A stretch of DNA of 64,000 nucleotides from assembly GCF_035942955.1 (NCBI RefSeq), contig NZ_DASZCQ010000253.1, forward strand, positions 1 to 64,000, given 5' to 3'. Within the stretch, counting starts at the first letter, position 1. Every line of letters starts with the position of its first letter. The notes under the pieces were generated by a model. The model made no database searches. It was not told where the DNA came from and saw nothing but the letters and a program-made list of their open reading frames with translations. This document shows positions 55,160 through 63,145 of the stretch, in pieces. A program made the translations under genes and the position numbers. This DNA comes from DASYTH01 sp035942955 (GTDB taxonomy: Bacteria > Actinomycetota > Actinomycetes > Mycobacteriales > Pseudonocardiaceae).

Positions 55160-55905
55160 ACCGCTCATCGTCCCGCAACTTGGCGCGCGGCCGACTCTGT
55201 GCGGGGGCAAGGCGAGGATCCTGCTCGACATCTATCACCTCGTGGACGTGCCGGAGTTCGTAGTCATCTCATCAAGTTGGTTCGGTCTCGCGGCCAACGC
55301 GCAACTGGCCGAGATCGCCGACTGCTGGTCTCGGTGGGAGACCGCTCATCAGATGAGCATCCAGAGCATGCGCCGCCTCGCGGGTATTCAGCTCACAGAC
55401 GCGATGCGCGACGTACTGACCGCGCAACTCCCGGAGTTCCTGCCGGACGTCAGCCTGTTCGCGGTGCGCTCGTCAGCCGCGGGTGAAGACGGACCCCGCC
55501 GCAGCTTCGCCGGTCTCTACAGCACTGAGCTCGACGTCTCGCGCGCCGATCTCGAGCAGGCCATTGTGGCGGTCTGGAGGTCCTGGTTCTCAGTGCGCGC
55601 GATCACCCATCGGGACAGCAGTTTCTGGCAGCCCCCAACCATGGATGTGGTCGTGCAGCGCATGATCGACGCCGACGAGGCAGGGGTCGTCGCAGTCTAC
55701 CGGGACTCCGTCGAGGTGGAGTGGGTTCTCGGCACGGGCGACCGCTTGGTCGACGGCAGCGTGGAACCGGCTCGGCGTCTGGTCACCGCGCCGGCGCAGA
55801 ATCCCGCCGGGTCGGTGGAGCACGCCGCAGCCGCGGCGTGGATGCTGCGTGATCAGCTGGGAGTTGGGGATCTCGATGTCGAATGGGCCGCTGACCGCGA
55901 CCGGG
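55140..55905 (+). pseudogene. PEP-synthase/PPDK-type ATP-binding protein, 3'-truncated
   Basis: ATG 55140 follows AAGGA. The first 255 codons match the nucleotide-binding domain of PEP synthase/pyruvate phosphate dikinase proteins: LGARPTLCGGKARILLDIYH, LVDVPEFVVISS, LFAVRSSAAGEDGPRRSFAG and VVVQRMIDADEAGVVAVY, leading to GDLDVEWAADRD. At about 55905 homology ends abruptly in a decayed integrase on the opposite strand, so the phosphohistidine and substrate domains, if ever present, are lost. The same ATP-binding domain occurs in rifampicin phosphotransferases. It is the third gene of the unit with the two dCTP-deaminase-like proteins. Confidence 0.72.
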
Positions 55906-56414
55906 TTCGTGCAGCGGTGGTCGGCGGGTGTGTAGTGCCGGACTGTGGGCCGGCCGTCGCAGTGGTCGCGGCAGCGGCGCAGCTCGGCGTAGAAGGTCTC
56001 CAGCGCGTGCGCGTCGACCTGGCTGATCGTGCAGTCGCCGATCGGCAGCGCGTGGATGTGCTTGCGCGCGTACCCCTGCAAGGTCTGCTTGCTGCGCCGC
56101 CCGATGTCGGCGTTCTTCAGGTGCTCCTCGATGAGCTGACCCAGCGTGGCGTTGGCCGCGGCTGACGGCCCTGCTCGACCTGGCGAACGAGCGCCTCACG
56201 CACCTGCTCCGCTTGAGCCCAGGCGTCCGGCCCGGCCGGGATGGTCTCCTTCAGGTACAGGTCGCGTCCGGTGAGGACGTCCTTGCCGGCGTAGACCCGG
56301 ACCCGCAACGAGCCACCGGATCGTTCCTCGATGTTCCCCCGTGGGCGCTCGCGCCCAGGAGGGTTCCCCCATGTGGACAGTGTAGACGTCCGAGGAGTTC
56401 ATGCCCTTGGCCAT
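55905..56414 (-). pseudogene. Decayed tyrosine-recombinase (phage-type integrase), N-terminal part
   Basis: In two minus-strand frames the arm-binding and core-binding regions can be followed: GSLRVRVYAGKDVLTGRDLY, then AEQVREALVRQVEQGRQPRP and, after a shift near 56150, ATLGQLIEEHLKNADIGRRS, KQTLQGYARKHIHALPIGDC and ISQVDAHALETFYAELRRCR. Homology stops at about 55905, where the PEP-synthase-like gene ends, so the catalytic R-H-R-Y domain is missing. Lying about 115 bp from the 3' end of tRNA-Glu, it was presumably the integrase that used that gene as target. Confidence 0.75.
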
Positions 56415-56463
56415 GCCCAGCGATCCTTTCCAAGATCGCTGCCAGCAAGCCCCGAAACACGAG

Positions 56464-56511
56464 CCCGAGGCCGGGAATCCACCGTTTACCTGGTGATTTC
56501 CCGGCCTCGGG
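56464..56511 (-). terminator. Strong terminator downstream of the tRNA-Glu gene
   Basis: CCCGAGGCCGGGAA (56464-56477) pairs perfectly with TTCCCGGCCTCGGG (56498-56511), extended by CACC/GGTG inside. It lies 19 bases beyond the tRNA-Glu 3' end and should terminate the Gln-Glu tRNA transcript. Confidence 0.7.
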
Positions 56512-56529
56512 ATGCTCGGGCGACACCTG

Positions 56530-56602
56530 TAGCCCCGACGGGATTTGAACCCGCGCTACCGCCTTGAGAGGGCGGCGTCCTAGGCCGCTAGACGACGGGG
56601 CC
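56530..56602 (-). tRNA. tRNA-Glu (CTC)
   Basis: The 73-nt minus-strand sequence folds as a full cloverleaf. Acceptor GGCCCCG pairs with CGGGGCT (one G-T), discriminator is A, the anticodon loop CTCTCAA in a CCGCC/GGCGG stem gives CTC, and the T-loop TTCAAAT is normal. CCA is not encoded. Its 3' end is copied, in decayed form, at 23858-23896. Confidence 0.93.
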
Positions 56603-56636
56603 GTAAACGCAGCGGAATCGTACACGATTCACCGCG

Positions 56637-56708
56637 CTGGGGTACCAGGACTCGAACCTAGACTAACTGAACCAGAATCAGTCGTGCTGCCAATTACACC
56701 ATACCCCA
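56637..56708 (-). tRNA. tRNA-Gln (CTG)
   Basis: The 72-nt minus-strand cloverleaf has acceptor TGGGGTA/TACCCCA, anticodon loop TTCTGGT in an ACTGA/TCAGT stem (anticodon CTG), T-loop TTCGAGT and discriminator G. It lies 34 bp upstream of tRNA-Glu, and the two are probably one transcript. Confidence 0.93.
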
Positions 56709-56746
56709 CCAGCACGGCTGGACAGTGGCCCGAGCACGGGCTCGGG

Positions 56747-57622
56747 TCACTGTCCGTGGTGCCGACCTGAGATGGTAGACCACGCGGCTCGAGGACCGGA
56801 AACCGGATCGGGCATGCGCTGGCCGGGGACGGCGGAGGTGCTGGTCGTGGCGGGGGTGAGATACTCGCTGACGATCAGTTCGGGGAGGTCGCCGAGGGTG
56901 TCGATGACGTGGACGCCGGCGTGCGGGCGGGGGCCGGGAGCGTGGCAGCGGTCGAGCCAGACGCCGTGCAGGCCGGCGTCGCGGGCGCCGAGGGCGTCGA
57001 CGTCGAGCCGGTCGCCGACGTGCAGGGCCTCGTCGACGGGGACGTCGAGGTTGTCGCACGCGGTCCGGAAGATCACCGGGTCGGGCTTGGCGGCGCCGAG
57101 CTCGCCGGCGATGACCACGGTGTCGAAGAACCGGGCGATGCCCAGCCGGTTGAGCTTGGCGCGCTGGTGGGAGCCGGACGCGTTGGTCACGGCGGCCACC
57201 TTCAGCCCGGCGGCCTGGAGCCAGTCCAGGCACGGGAACACGTCGTCGAACAGCCGCCAGTCGCCGGACGCCTCGGCCATCCGGCGGTCCTCGAGCCGGC
57301 AGACGGCCTCGTCGTCCAGCAGCGCGCCGAGGTCGGCCAGGAACGCCTTCGTGCGGGCCATGCGCATGGTGTCCGGGTCCATCTCCCCGGACACCACCTT
57401 GGCGACGTGCTCCTCGGTCATCCGCAGCCAGGTCGGCCACATGTCGTCACGGCCGATCATGCTGCACAGTGCCTTCCGCGCAGAGGTCGTGAAGTCGACA
57501 AGGGTGTCGTCGATGTCCAGGCAGACGGCCTGAATTCGGGGTGGCAGGTGCGTCTCCTCCAAATTGTCCGATGTCGACATCGCCTTGGCATGCAGGTGCA
57601 CGGGCACGAGCGCGGAAGTCAC
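56747..57622 (-). CDS. HAD-family hydrolase
   Basis: About 291 residues from GTG 57622 (ATG 57580 possible). HAD motif I is VCLDIDDTLVDFTTS, motif II AAVTNASGSHQ, motif III lysine in GAAKPDPVIF and motif IV VGDRLDVDALGARDAG. The cap helices (MTEEHVAKVVSGEMDPDTMR) place it among YjjG/phosphoglycolate-phosphatase-like members. The last 45 residues are a low-complexity tail. Substrate unknown. It is the first protein gene beyond the tRNA pair, and gltX lies upstream on the same strand. Confidence 0.85.
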   Translation of the reverse strand: MTSALVPVHLHAKAMSTSDNLEETHLPPRIQAVCLDIDDTLVDFTTSARKALCSMIGRDDMWPTWLRMTEEHVAKVVSGEMDPDTMRMARTKAFLADLGALLDDEAVCRLEDRRMAEASGDWRLFDDVFPCLDWLQAAGLKVAAVTNASGSHQRAKLNRLGIARFFDTVVIAGELGAAKPDPVIFRTACDNLDVPVDEALHVGDRLDVDALGARDAGLHGVWLDRCHAPGPRPHAGVHVIDTLGDLPELIVSEYLTPATTSTSAVPGQRMPDPVSGPRAAWSTISGRHHGQ

Positions 57623-57756
57623 CCCCGAGAGGCTAGGTCGCCGGGCGCCCCCACCGATTCGGCTGTTTAGGGGATAGTGCTAGTTCTGATTCGATCCAGG
57701 TCGGGCCGTCCACAACGGACCCCGAACGGGGTTTATCGCTCGCGCCTCCCTCGGCG

Positions 57757-59241
57757 TTACGGGCTCGCTCGACGCAGCCGGGACAGGGACCGCTCCCGGC
57801 CGAGCAGCTCCATCGACTCGTACAGCGGCGGCGAGACCGTCCGCCCGGTGACCGCGACCCGGACCGGAGCGAACGCCTTGCGCGGCTTGAGGCCGAGGCC
57901 ATCGATCAGAGCCGCCTTGAGGGCCTGCTCGATCTGGGCCGCCGACCATTCCGGCACGTCCGACAACGACTCGATGCTGGCCTCGAGAATGGGCTTCGCG
58001 TCCGGACCGAGCGCCTTGGCGACCGATTCCGGCTCGGGCCGGAAATCGTCCTCGGAAACGAACAGGAACCCCACCATTCCGGGCGCGTCGGAGAGCACGA
58101 TGAGCCGTTCCTGAATAAGCGGCGCAATTGCCCGGAGAGTGGCCAGCTGCTCGCCGGACGGCGATTCCGGCAGGGTGCCGGCGGCCACGAGGTACGGCAC
58201 CACCCGGTCGACGAACTCCTCCGCGGGCAGCGCCCTGAGGTGCTCGGCGTTGATCGCCTCGGCCTTCTTGACGTCGAACCGGGCCGGGTTGGAGCTGACC
58301 CTGGTGACGTCGAACGCGGCCACCATCTCGGCCATGGTGAACACGTCGCGGTCGTCGGCGATCGCCCAGCCGAGCAGGGCAAGGTAGTTGAGCATGCCCT
58401 CGGGCACGAACCCCCGCTCCCGGTAGTGGAACAGGTTGAACTCCGGATCCCGCTTGGACAGCTTCTTGTTGCCCTCCCCGCGGACCAGCGGCAGGTGCGC
58501 GTACCGCGGCGTGAAGTCGGCCACCCCGATCCGGCGCAGCGCCCGGGACAGCGCGAGCTGCCGCGGCGTGGACGGCAGCAGGTCCTCGCCGCGCAGCACG
58601 TGGGTGATCCGCATGAGCGCGTCGTCGACCGGGTTGGTCAGCGTGTACAGCGGGGCGCCGTTGGCGCGGACCAGCACCGGGTCGGGCACGCTGCCGGCCC
58701 GGAACGTAATCTCCCCGCGGATCAGGTCGGTGAACGTGAGGTCGTCGTCGGGCATGCGCAGCCGCAGCACCGGCTCGCGGCCCTCGGCGCGGAAGGCGGC
58801 CCGCTGCTCGGCGGTCAGCTCGCGATCCCGGTTGTCGTAGCCGAGCTTGGGATCGTCCCCGGCCGCGCGGCGCCGCGCCTCGATCTCCTCCGGCGTGGAG
58901 AACGACTCGTACAGCTCGCCGGCTGCGAGCAGGCGCCCGGCGATGTCGGCGTAGATCTCGAGGCGTTGGCTCTGCCGGTACGGGCCGTGCGGGCCGCCCA
59001 CCTCGGGGCCCTCGTCCCAGTCAAGGCGCAGCCAGCGCAGCGCGTCGAGCAGTGCCCGGTAGCTGTCCTCGGTGTCGCGCGCGGCGTCGGTGTCCTCAAT
59101 GCGGAACACCAGGGTGCCGCCGTGATGGCGGGCGAACGCCCAGTTGAAGAGCATGGTGCGGACCAGCCCGACATGCGGCGTTCCGGTGGGCGACGGGCAG
59201 AACCGGGTGCGCACCCCGGGGGGCGGAGCGGAAGTCGTCAT
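57757..59241 (-). CDS. gltX: Glutamyl-tRNA synthetase
   Basis: A 494-residue class I synthetase charging tRNA-Glu. The HIGH-like motif is in RFCPSPTGTPHVGLVRTMLF at the N-terminus, the KMSKS-like motif is KKLSKRDPEFNLFHYRERGF, and the class-typical FRIEDTD block follows HHGGTLVFRIEDTDAARDTE. Length is normal. ATG 59241 was chosen because homology starts there. It lies 1.1 kb from a tRNA-Glu gene. Intact, as expected for an essential gene of the chromosomal flank. Confidence 0.95.
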   Translation of the reverse strand: MTTSAPPPGVRTRFCPSPTGTPHVGLVRTMLFNWAFARHHGGTLVFRIEDTDAARDTEDSYRALLDALRWLRLDWDEGPEVGGPHGPYRQSQRLEIYADIAGRLLAAGELYESFSTPEEIEARRRAAGDDPKLGYDNRDRELTAEQRAAFRAEGREPVLRLRMPDDDLTFTDLIRGEITFRAGSVPDPVLVRANGAPLYTLTNPVDDALMRITHVLRGEDLLPSTPRQLALSRALRRIGVADFTPRYAHLPLVRGEGNKKLSKRDPEFNLFHYRERGFVPEGMLNYLALLGWAIADDRDVFTMAEMVAAFDVTRVSSNPARFDVKKAEAINAEHLRALPAEEFVDRVVPYLVAAGTLPESPSGEQLATLRAIAPLIQERLIVLSDAPGMVGFLFVSEDDFRPEPESVAKALGPDAKPILEASIESLSDVPEWSAAQIEQALKAALIDGLGLKPRKAFAPVRVAVTGRTVSPPLYESMELLGRERSLSRLRRASP

Positions 59242-59308
59242 GGTCCGTTCAGGGTATCCAGCCGCAACCGGCTTGACGCGCCTGGCGTCCGGTGCCATCC
59301 TCAAAGTA

Positions 59309-59324
59309 TTCAACCAGTGTTGAA
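59309..59324. promoter_or_regulatory. Perfect palindrome upstream of the flavoprotein gene
   Basis: TTCAACCAGTGTTGAA has perfect six-base arms around CAGT, five bases before the ribosome site of the flavoprotein gene. Such short AT-containing repeats are typical TetR-family operators, but no TetR gene is adjacent in this window. Confidence 0.6.
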
Positions 59325-59343
59325 ATTTGGGGAGTGAGTGATC

Positions 59344-60600
59344 ATGGCCAACACCGAACGAACCACCTGCCTCGTCGTTGGTGGCGGCCCGGCCGGGATG
59401 GTGCTCGGCCTGTTGCTGGCCAGGGCCGGCGTGGAGGTCACGGTGCTGGAGAAGCACGGCGACTTCCTGCGCGACTTCCGCGGTGACACGGTGCACGCGT
59501 CCACCATCCGCCTGCTCGACGAGCTGGGGCTGGGCGCGGAGTTCCGCAAGCTGCCGCAGAGCCGCCTCGAGACCGTCGCGGTGCCGGTGGACGGCGGTGT
59601 CGCGACGCTCGGCGACGTGTCACGGCTGCGACCGCCGTACAACTACATCGCCACGGTTCCGCAGTGGGACTTCCTCGACCTGCTTGCCGACGCGGCCAAG
59701 CCGGAGCCCACCTTCACGCTGCGGATGAACACCGAGGCCACCGGGCTGCTGCGGGACGGCGAGCGGGTGACCGGTGTGCGCTACCGCACGGCCGATGGCG
59801 CCGAGGGGGAGATCCGCGCCGAGCTCACCGTCGCCTGTGACGGCCGCGGATCGCTGCTGCGCCAGCAGGGCGGTTTCGTGCCCAAGGAGTACCCGGTGCC
59901 GTTCGACGTCTGGTGGTTCCGCCTGCCGCGGTACGAGCAGGGCGGCGAGGTCAGCGGGCTGTCGCCGCGGATCAAGGGCAACGAGCTGCTCCTGTTGATC
60001 AACCGGGGCGACTACTTCCAGGTGGCCTACTTCCTGCCGAAGGGCACGGACCGGGCGCTGCGGGCCAAGGGCGTGCGGTGGTTCCGCGAGACGGTGGCGG
60101 CGATCGCGCCCGAGCTGGCCGACCGGGTCGACTCGATCGAGAGCATGGACGACGTCAAGATGCTCGACGTCCGGCTGAACCGGTTGCGCCGCTGGCACTC
60201 CGACGGCCTGCTGCTGATCGGCGACGCGGCGCACGCGATGTCGCCGGCCGGCGGCGTCGGCATCAACCTGGCCGTGCAGGACGCGGTGGCGGCCGCGACG
60301 CTGCTGGCCGAACCGTTGCGGCGGCACCGGGTCCGCCCGGTCGACCTGGCCAAGGTCCGCCGCCGGCGGTGGTTCCCCATGGTGGTGACCCAGGGGCTGC
60401 AACGGGTGATCCACCGGGCGCTCATCGGACCGGCGCTCGCCGGCGAGCTGGGCAGGTTCCCGAAGGCGCCGGTGCTGCTCACCCAGCGCTTCCCGTTCCT
60501 GCGCGCCGTTCCGGCCTACATCGTCGCGATCGGACCGCGCCCGGAGCACGCCCCGGACTTCGCCCGCCGCCCCACCTCGGCCGTGGCCGGCCGAAGTTAG
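59344..60600 (+). CDS. FAD-dependent monooxygenase (PHBH group)
   Basis: About 418 residues; ATG 59344 lies nine bases after GGGGAG. The FAD-binding fold opens with CLVVGGGPAGMVLGLLLARA, the middle DG motif is in LTVACDGRGSLLRQQ, and the second FAD motif is LLIGDAAHAMSPAGGVGINL. These define the p-hydroxybenzoate-hydroxylase-like group of single-component flavin monooxygenases. The substrate is unknown; many act on aromatic rings or polyketides. The last four bases overlap the convergent fumarylacetoacetase-family gene. Confidence 0.9.
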   Translation: MANTERTTCLVVGGGPAGMVLGLLLARAGVEVTVLEKHGDFLRDFRGDTVHASTIRLLDELGLGAEFRKLPQSRLETVAVPVDGGVATLGDVSRLRPPYNYIATVPQWDFLDLLADAAKPEPTFTLRMNTEATGLLRDGERVTGVRYRTADGAEGEIRAELTVACDGRGSLLRQQGGFVPKEYPVPFDVWWFRLPRYEQGGEVSGLSPRIKGNELLLLINRGDYFQVAYFLPKGTDRALRAKGVRWFRETVAAIAPELADRVDSIESMDDVKMLDVRLNRLRRWHSDGLLLIGDAAHAMSPAGGVGINLAVQDAVAAATLLAEPLRRHRVRPVDLAKVRRRRWFPMVVTQGLQRVIHRALIGPALAGELGRFPKAPVLLTQRFPFLRAVPAYIVAIGPRPEHAPDFARRPTSAVAGRS

Positions 60601-61367
60601 CGGCTGGTCACCGGGTTGGTGAGCGTGCCGATCCCCTCGATCGTCACGCTCACCGTCTGGCCGGCGGTCATCGGGCCGATCCCGGCCGGGGTTCCGGTGA
60701 GGATCACGTCGCCGGGCAGCAGGGTCATCACCCGGGACACCCACTCGACTAGCGTGCCGACGTCGTGCAGCAGCAGCGAGGTGCGGGAGTCCTGTTTGGT
60801 CACCCCGTCCAGCTCGGTGCGCAGCGCCAGGTCGTCCGGGGTGACCGCGGTGTCGATCCACGGCCCGAGCGGGCAGAACGTGTCGTGGCTCTTGGCCCTC
60901 GTCCACTGCCCGTCGGCGTCCTGCTGATCCCGCGCGGTGACGTCGTTGGCCACGGTGTAGCCGAGCAGCACGTCCCTGGCCCGCGCGGCGGGGACGTCCC
61001 GGCACGGCGCGCCGATCACCGCGGCCAGCTCGCCCTCGTAGTCCACTCTGGACGAATCGGGTGGGAGCCGGATCGCCGCGCCCGGGCCGATCACCGAGGT
61101 CGAGGGCTTCAGGAAGATCACCGGGTTGGCCGGTGCCTCGCCGCCCATCTCGCGGGCGTGGTCGGCGTAGTTCTTGCCGGCGCAGACGACCTTGGTCGGC
61201 AGGATCGGGGCGAGCAGCCGGGTGTCGGCCAGCGGCCACCGGCGGCCGGTGAACGTCGGCTCCCCGAACGGATGCTCGGCGATCTCCGCCGCGACGGTGT
61301 CGGCGCCCTCGCCCTCGAGCGCCACGAAGGCCATTCCGTCCGGATGGGCTACACGAGCGATACGCAC
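60597..61367 (-). CDS. Fumarylacetoacetate hydrolase family protein
   Basis: About 256 residues from GTG 61367 (VRIARVAHPDGMAFVALEGE). The FAH core is clear: KVVCAGKNYADHAREMGGEA, NPVIFLKPSTSVIGPGAAI, VDYEGELAAVIG (metal-binding Glu residues), YTVANDVTARDQQ and LLPGDVILTGTPAGIGPM. Members include oxaloacetate decarboxylase/acylpyruvase and catechol-pathway hydrolases. Length fits the FAHD1-like group. It lies downstream of cimA on the same strand (23-bp gap) and may be cotranscribed. Confidence 0.9.
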   Translation of the reverse strand: MRIARVAHPDGMAFVALEGEGADTVAAEIAEHPFGEPTFTGRRWPLADTRLLAPILPTKVVCAGKNYADHAREMGGEAPANPVIFLKPSTSVIGPGAAIRLPPDSSRVDYEGELAAVIGAPCRDVPAARARDVLLGYTVANDVTARDQQDADGQWTRAKSHDTFCPLGPWIDTAVTPDDLALRTELDGVTKQDSRTSLLLHDVGTLVEWVSRVMTLLPGDVILTGTPAGIGPMTAGQTVSVTIEGIGTLTNPVTSR

Positions 61368-61390
61368 GCGGGCCAGCCTAGGACACCGCG

Positions 61391-63016
61391 TCAGCCGGCG
61401 ACGGCGGCCCCGGCCCGGACCCGCATCGCCTTGTGCGCCAACGCATCGCACAGCGCCAGCCAGCTCGCCTCGACGATGTTGCCGTGCACGCCGACCGTGG
61501 TCCACTCGCGCTCGTGGTCGGTGGACTCGACCAGCACCCTGGTCACCGCGTCGGTGCCGTGGTGGTCGGTCAGGATCCGGACCTTGTAGTCGGTCAGCTG
61601 GACCTCGTCGAGCCACGGCAGGTGCGGCAGGAGCGCGGTGCGCAGGGCGGCGTCCAGTGCGTGCACGGGGCCGTTGCCCTCCGCGGTGGCGATCACCCGC
61701 TGGCCGGCCACATGCACCTTGACCGTCGCCTCGGAGACCACCTCGCCGTCGAGCCGGTGGTCCAGGATCACCCGGTAGGACTCGAGGACGAACGGTGTGT
61801 TGTCCACTTCGGACAGCTCGGTGCGCAGCAGCAGCTCGAGCGAGGCGTCCGCGGCCTCGAACGACCAGCCGCGGGCCTCGAGCTCCTTCACCCGGCGCAC
61901 CGCCGCGTTCAGCACGGCGGGCTGGCCGGCCAGGTCGACCCCGAGCTCGCGGCCCTTGAGCTCCAGGCTCGCCCGGCCGGCCATCTCCGTGACCAGCACC
62001 CGCATGTCGTTGCCAACCACGGAGGGGTCGATGTGGTTGTACAGCAAGGGGTCCACCTTGATCGCGCTCGCGTGCAACCCCGCCTTGTGAGCGAAGGCCG
62101 ACGACCCGACGTACGCCTGATGGGTGTTGGGTGCGATGTTCGCGATCTCGGCCAGGGCATGGGAAACCCTGGCCAGCTCCGGCACGCTGTCGGCGGGTAG
62201 CACCGGCATGCCGAGCTTGGTCACCAGATTGCCCACCACGGCGAACAGGTCGGCGTTGCCGGCCCGCTCCCCGTAGCCGTTGGCGGTGCACTGCACGTGG
62301 CTCGCCCCCGCCTGCACCGCCGCCACGCTGTTCGCCACGGCGCACGCCGTGTCGTCCTGGCAGTGGATCCCGACCCGGAACCCGGTGCGCGCGATCACCT
62401 CGCCCACCGTGTCGGCAAGCCCGAGCGGCAGCTGCCCGCCGTTGGTGTCGCACAGCACCGCGACGTCGGCCCCGGCCTCCATCGCCGCGGTGAGCACGCG
62501 CAGCGCGCAGTCCGGGTCGTAGCCGAACCCGTCGAAGAAGTGCTCGGCGTCCAGGAACACCCGCCGGCCCTCGCTCACCAGGAACGCCACCGTGTCCCGC
62601 ACCATCGCGCACGCCTCGGCGACGTCCGTGCGCAGCGCCCGCTCGATGTGCCGCCGGTCCGACTTGGCCACCAACGTGATCACCGGCGCCCGGCTGTCCA
62701 GCAGCGCCCGCACCTGAGCGTCCTCGGCCGCCGTCGTCCCGGCCCGGCGGGTGGATCCGAACGCGACCAGCGCGGCGTGGTTCAGGTTCAGCTCGCCGGC
62801 CGCCGCACGGGCGAAGAACTCGGTGTCCTTGGGCAGCGCCCCCGGCCAGCCGCCCTCGATGAACCCCACCCCCAGCTCGTCGAGCAGCCGCGCGACCGCC
62901 AGCTTGTCGGCGACCGAGTACGAGATCCCCTCCCGCTGCGCCCCGTCACGCAAGGTCGTGTCGTACACGTGGAAGTCGTCGCCCAGCGGCGTGCCGGCGG
63001 GGGCGGTGCGGGTCAC
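61391..63016 (-). CDS. cimA: (R)-citramalate synthase
   Basis: About 541 residues; GTG 63016 was chosen because AAGGAG precedes it by six bases. The enzyme condenses pyruvate with acetyl-CoA to citramalate, the first step of the threonine-independent route to isoleucine. The catalytic HMGL-like barrel shows YDTTLRDGAQREGISYSVAD, GVGFIEGGWPGALPKDTEFF, VLCDTNGGQLP and GIHCQDDTACAVANS; the C-terminal regulatory LeuA domain includes VQLTDYKVRILTDHHGTDAV. A leader peptide and terminator precede it, and leuB lies upstream. Distinction from isopropylmalate synthase rests on the GAQREGIS motif and domain layout. Confidence 0.92.
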   Translation of the reverse strand: MTRTAPAGTPLGDDFHVYDTTLRDGAQREGISYSVADKLAVARLLDELGVGFIEGGWPGALPKDTEFFARAAAGELNLNHAALVAFGSTRRAGTTAAEDAQVRALLDSRAPVITLVAKSDRRHIERALRTDVAEACAMVRDTVAFLVSEGRRVFLDAEHFFDGFGYDPDCALRVLTAAMEAGADVAVLCDTNGGQLPLGLADTVGEVIARTGFRVGIHCQDDTACAVANSVAAVQAGASHVQCTANGYGERAGNADLFAVVGNLVTKLGMPVLPADSVPELARVSHALAEIANIAPNTHQAYVGSSAFAHKAGLHASAIKVDPLLYNHIDPSVVGNDMRVLVTEMAGRASLELKGRELGVDLAGQPAVLNAAVRRVKELEARGWSFEAADASLELLLRTELSEVDNTPFVLESYRVILDHRLDGEVVSEATVKVHVAGQRVIATAEGNGPVHALDAALRTALLPHLPWLDEVQLTDYKVRILTDHHGTDAVTRVLVESTDHEREWTTVGVHGNIVEASWLALCDALAHKAMRVRAGAAVAG

Positions 63017-63055
63017 GGGATGCTCCTTGCAGAAAGGTTGGCCGGACAACAAAAA

Positions 63056-63078
63056 ACCTCCCGCGGGATGCGAGAGGT
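63056..63078 (-). terminator. Intrinsic terminator (attenuator) in the cimA leader
   Basis: On the minus strand ACCTCTCGC (63078-63070) pairs with GCGGGAGGT (63064-63056), with one wobble, and is followed by six T residues. It ends about 35 bases before the cimA start, within the 5' leader, the place expected for an attenuator and not only a terminator of the gene upstream. Confidence 0.7.
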
Positions 63079-63080
63079 CA

Positions 63081-63116
63081 GCGCGCCGGGTGTGGTAGCT
63101 CAGCTACCCGGCGCGC
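63081..63116 (-). promoter_or_regulatory. Upstream hairpin of the cimA leader
   Basis: GCGCGCCGGG (63116-63107 on the minus strand) pairs perfectly with CCCGGCGCGC (63090-63081); the loop contains a smaller TAGCT/AGCTA stem. The leader-peptide stop codon lies in this hairpin, so a translating ribosome would open it. Confidence 0.6.
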
Positions 63117-63145
63117 TCATCGATAATGATCACAAAGGTGGTCAC
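63104..63145 (-). CDS. Putative cimA leader peptide (Val-Ile-Ile-Ile)
   Basis: GTG at 63145 opens a 13-codon frame, MTTFVIIIDERAG, ending at TAG 63106-63104. Four consecutive codons specify Val-Ile-Ile-Ile, the end products of branched-chain synthesis, directly before a hairpin and an intrinsic terminator in front of cimA. This is the classic arrangement of ribosome-mediated attenuation. No strong ribosome site is visible, and the antiterminator pairing is not obvious by eye, so the peptide is a prediction. Confidence 0.55.
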   Translation of the reverse strand: MTTFVIIIDERAG

